Part shown: positions 60,131 to 64,000 of the stretch, in pieces
Layout of the letters: every line of letters starts with the position of its first letter
Numbering within the stretch: the first letter of the stretch is position 1
Source of the DNA: Anabas testudineus
Lineage: Eukaryota; Chordata; Actinopteri; Anabantiformes; Anabantidae
NCBI RefSeq assembly: GCF_900324465.2
Contig: NC_046624.1
Coordinates: 9,731,386 to 9,795,385 of the forward strand
DNA length: 64,000 bases
Reading direction: 5' to 3'
Position numbers and translations under genes: made by a program
Notes under the pieces: model-generated
Databases searched by the model: none
Told to the model about the DNA's origin: nothing
The model's input: the letters and a program-made list of their open reading frames with translations, nothing else

Positions 60131-63100
60131 TTTTTCAGCCAGGGTCATTTGTCTAAATGGTGAAAATCAGCACAGTAATAAATCATGCATGAAATGAATG
60201 TTTATCCTTAACAAAACACAGCAACAAAACACAAGAGTTTGACTCGTCCTCCATGCAAAAATATAAAGAAACACGATTCTGTTGTAGTAAAAACATTGGT
60301 AGGAACAACTATAATTGTTTCAGTACATGATACCTGGTAAGTGTTATTCACTGGGGGTGGATGACATTACATGATAGCAAAAGTAAAGATGCAATTATTT
60401 GTTCTGTGTTGTAACTCCTAACCCTCCGGTATCCTTTTTCTTTCTTTTCTGATTACTGCAGTTCTGGTTTTCGTCCAGACGAGAAGAGTTTTGGTTTTGC
60501 TTGCTTACATTTCTGTAATTTAAGTAAGTTTCATCCTCTCTGGAATCCACCTGCACACAAAAAATAATGCAAAAATTAAATATAACTTTGTATTCCCAGA
60601 AATCCAAAAACAGTTTTTCAAATGACATGGACACCCGATGACTTTATAGTTCGTCCTCTTCACAACCTGCTCTTTCTAGGGGTAGGGTCAGAACTTCACA
60701 GAATGACTCCGCAGGGCTGTCGACCCCCGCATCTGCTTCAGTACACGTCAACCTGACTAAAAGCCAAGAGCAATAAACATGCCTTTAGGGTCTACTTACA
60801 CCCCATGTTTCAGCTGTTTCCAGAAATACAGTGAGAAATGAGCAGAGGTACCACAAGTGTGGTTATCAAAATGAAACTGTACACTGATAACAATGCCCCG
60901 AACCCTTAACCCTAACACAATAAGATAACACTTATAGGGGAGATGATACTTTAAGGTTATTTTGCTTCTAATATAGTATTTCCATATTTTATTTTTTGTT
61001 TCTTTATTTTATTTAAAGGTTTTAATGCCTGACTTTTACTTGATGTCTTTTAGGCTACAAAAATTTTGTCAAAGTTGCATAAGCATGAATCACTCTTTGA
61101 GTTTCTAGCCGAAATAGAATTTAACTCGTCAATCTAAGCATCAACTGTGTCCATGCCATGCTCAGGAAATACGTCCCATGACCTGAGGGAAATCCAAGAT
61201 GCTTCATTCAATCTCCACATACCACACTCTCAGAAGAATTTAGCTGCTCAGTGACGCCTGACACTACACCTTGTCCAGATTTCATGGTAACTTTCTTTGA
61301 TGGAGATCACACCATGATATATCCTTACAGTCGTGACCTTTGACACTGAGGCCTCTGGCGACCACGCACAATCTGTGAATGAGCAATCTAAACATGACGT
61401 GGTATTACGTACCATATCTTCACATCTTGACTCAGTGTGTCTGATGTTAGAATGAAATATAACATTACATGGGATAGCAAGTACAAGTAAAATATTGCAA
61501 TAGAAACATCACATAAGCACAATGATACACACATTTAGACTTGTAGGACTGACAAAACAGAATAAAATAACAGATTTTCATTATTACATACTTCACTCTC
61601 AACATCTATACACAAACAAAGACACACATAGATCCCCATCTTTCCTTTAACAAATGCCAACATGTGCCAGACCCGTGCTAATGGCTGCAGAGCTCATGGT
61701 TTCTCCTGTAAAAACATGTGCTAATTACGACATGCATCATATGATTTGTCACATGAGGAAAATAAAGGAAATGAATTTAAAAATGAATGGGGTTTTTACA
61801 CAGTCTGTGTTTCTTACATGTTTTTTCAAGGAGAAAAAGACCTGTAAGGTTATCTGCATCGTAAGACAAACAAATGATGCAGGCTTGATGACTTAATGAG
61901 CTCACGGTGCACGTCACCATCATAAACAAGGGTGCACTTTGTTAGTGACATTGAATGGGGACGTACATTTTCTATAATAGTTGTAATGGCTTTTTGTAAC
62001 GGCTATTACAAAATTGCAGCTGGTGTAAGAGTAACTGGTCTTTTGGAAAGTAAATTTCAACTGATAAGTCAAAGACTCCAAGTGCTTAATAAAGCACTTA
62101 CATATTTAAATCTAGTTCTGGTTTATTCATGCGTTGAACAGTAGTTCACCAATACTGTCTTCATAAGCCTACATGCTTGATTTAGATCATCACTCATGCC
62201 TGACAAAGACCAAATACACAGAGAGACAAACTATTCTGTTTTAGGTGATAAAGTACAGATTCGCTTCACAAATTGAGTCTGTGTTTGAGATGTTTCCCCG
62301 AGGACCCCATGAAACGAGCCTGACCACAGCCTAAACAAATGCCAGACAGATAAACCCGCAATGAACATCTCTCACTCGCACAAAGACACACACACGATGT
62401 AGACACACTGTACACATACAAAATATAGACAAGAATCATGATAGTCACAGTAAATTAAAAAAATAAATTCTCTTGTTACTGAATCAAAAGAATAAATCCC
62501 AGCTTTCTGTGTATTTGCATTTGTTGTTAATGTAATTTAAATTATTTAAATGATAAAGAACTACATAAGAAATATTATAAAACTATGATACATCTGAACT
62601 GAAAACCTTTCAGTTCTTGAGACAAACAATTTGCAAATGTTTATCTCAATATAAGACAGTTTAACTGGACCACGTTCCATGAATTTGTTTCCAGAAATGT
62701 CACAGGTGAAGTGAAGTGACACAAGTGGTTGCTGTAAACTAACACTGGCCGTATAGTTACACAAGGAGACTCCTACATTTCTTTCAGGAAGCTCATCATA
62801 AATCATACATCAGCCGACTGAGCCTTGGCCCTGCTGAAAAAACCCATTCGACCACCAGCCTTAAGCTGTGGCCATGACACTGGAGTGTGAATGTGATCCC
62901 AGTAGCCCCGAATTGCGACACGTGTTAAAGCTGCATTTGATAGTGTTTATCCAAAGGGACATGTTGGATTATGACTGGATAAAATGGCCCTGGGCTGTCT
63001 TTGCAACTGCTTGAGTGGAGTGCTCACCAGCGTGGGTTTTTGGTGAGCTGGGGCGGCAGGAAACCAGTTTAATCCATCAGGATCAGGCCATTAAATCCCA

Positions 63101-64000
63101 GACAGATTCAATTAAAGGAAAAAATAATTACATCTGCCACAATAACGTAACACAGCAAAAACACAATGCTGTCTCAGACGCCCACAGTTCAGGAAAGCAG
63201 CAAGTCTGGAGTTTCGAAACAGCTTTTCATCACACATTTCTTCATACGCAGCATGGAGGGGTCCTGCACAGTGATTGTGATCTCATGCGTGTAAATGTAA
63301 AAGGAAAGTCTGCTGAACTGAAAGCAAATGCTGATCTATGTACTTGTTAAGTGTTGAGAAAATCTTCTTCAACCTGAACTGAAGCAGAATGTTAATGGGT
63401 TTCAAATTAAAATTGTTATAGTTGTCCAAATATTTCTGCGTCTTTCCATGCAAACCTGACCAGCTGTGCAAATATGAATGATTTGCCCATAGGGAGTATT
63501 AGCTTTCATTTCATACAAGAGCCCTGTGGCAGACACTGACAGACAAGCTAATGCAGATAGGGTTCAAACTTCAGAAATAAAAAACGCATAAAGGACACCT
63601 AATCTATCAGGATAATAGAAACGGTCTCAACCTCAGACATAGAACCAGTAGAAGCAAAGCGCTCTAATCTTTTCCAGAGGTAGCTGTCTTGCCTTCATAT
63701 CTAATCAGTATAAAGATTTTTTGCTTATTTTGGAGAGAGATCAGAAAGATGCAGATATTGTAATAAAGCCTTTGTATGTTAAAGGTTTTCAGTGGAATGG
63801 TAACTTGTCCTGAGGTTAATAACAAGTGTTTGATGCTTCATTGAAAAGCACTAAAAGAATAATTCTGCATGTTTTTTGATTGATACCAATCATCTGTCTT
63901 TTAAATATATGACTAACGCAAGCTGTTGGTGTTTTTATATGGCCTAAACAAACACAATAGTAATTTAGGCATCAGATGTGCTAGAAGGTGGGTCCTGCTG

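Noticed and set aside
59804-60148. A 114-codon minus-strand frame
   Set aside because: No domain, signal or splice logic; better explained as non-coding sequence that happens to lack stops.
60395-60634. A minus-strand frame with a basic stretch (NQKRKKK), considered as a chemokine tail exon
   Set aside because: No CXC exons were found near it, and the residues do not match known CXCL12 tails.

Overview
The window is genomic DNA of a ray-finned (teleost) fish. The genes are intron-rich vertebrate genes with GT-AG introns, and their order matches two blocks of human chromosome 10 (the 10q26.3 block and the 10q11.21 block) joined end to end. The dispersed repeats (tRNA-like SINE remnants, a palindromic DNA element of the kind common in spiny-rayed fish) also fit a teleost, probably a percomorph; that last step is inference. 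I see no virus-derived element, no CRISPR array and no recognisable tRNA or rRNA gene.

Layout. 1-4.6 kb: no recognised gene, two copies of a palindromic DNA element. 4.7-5.8 kb (+): prap1, a secreted acidic repeat protein. 6.2-7.4 kb (-): fuom, fucose mutarotase. 7.9-9.1 kb: gene-free stretch that looks like conserved non-coding DNA. 10.2-12.2 kb (-): echs1, mitochondrial enoyl-CoA hydratase. 12.2-12.7 kb: shared promoter with sprn (Shadoo), whose coding exon is at 13.5-14.0 kb (+). 15.1-17.7 kb (-): mtg1, a mitochondrial ribosome GTPase, with one AT-AC (U12-type) intron. 18.4 kb: a relic of a third paox copy. 19.5-23.9 kb and 25.0-28.3 kb (-): two intact tandem paox genes (polyamine oxidase); one ends in the peroxisomal signal SKL and the other does not. 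29.9-40.5 kb (-), with a probable non-coding first exon at 45.9-46.1 kb: rassf4. Nested in its introns on the opposite strand are depp1 (35.3 kb, as in mammals) and a CXC chemokine (41.5-42.9 kb). 47.7-51.9 kb (-): tmem72. 52-64 kb: no gene found; in human the interval beyond TMEM72 leads to CXCL12 and is a long gene-poor region.

The genes do not form a pathway; this is ordinary conserved synteny. All intron-exon models below were made by reading the sequence by hand; every multi-exon coding model sums to a multiple of three and ends at a stop, and most match the known family length (fuom 154 aa, echs1 291 aa, mtg1 319 aa, paox 492 and 499 aa, rassf4 309 aa, tmem72 264 aa). Start and end coordinates of genes are those of the coding span, not of the transcript.
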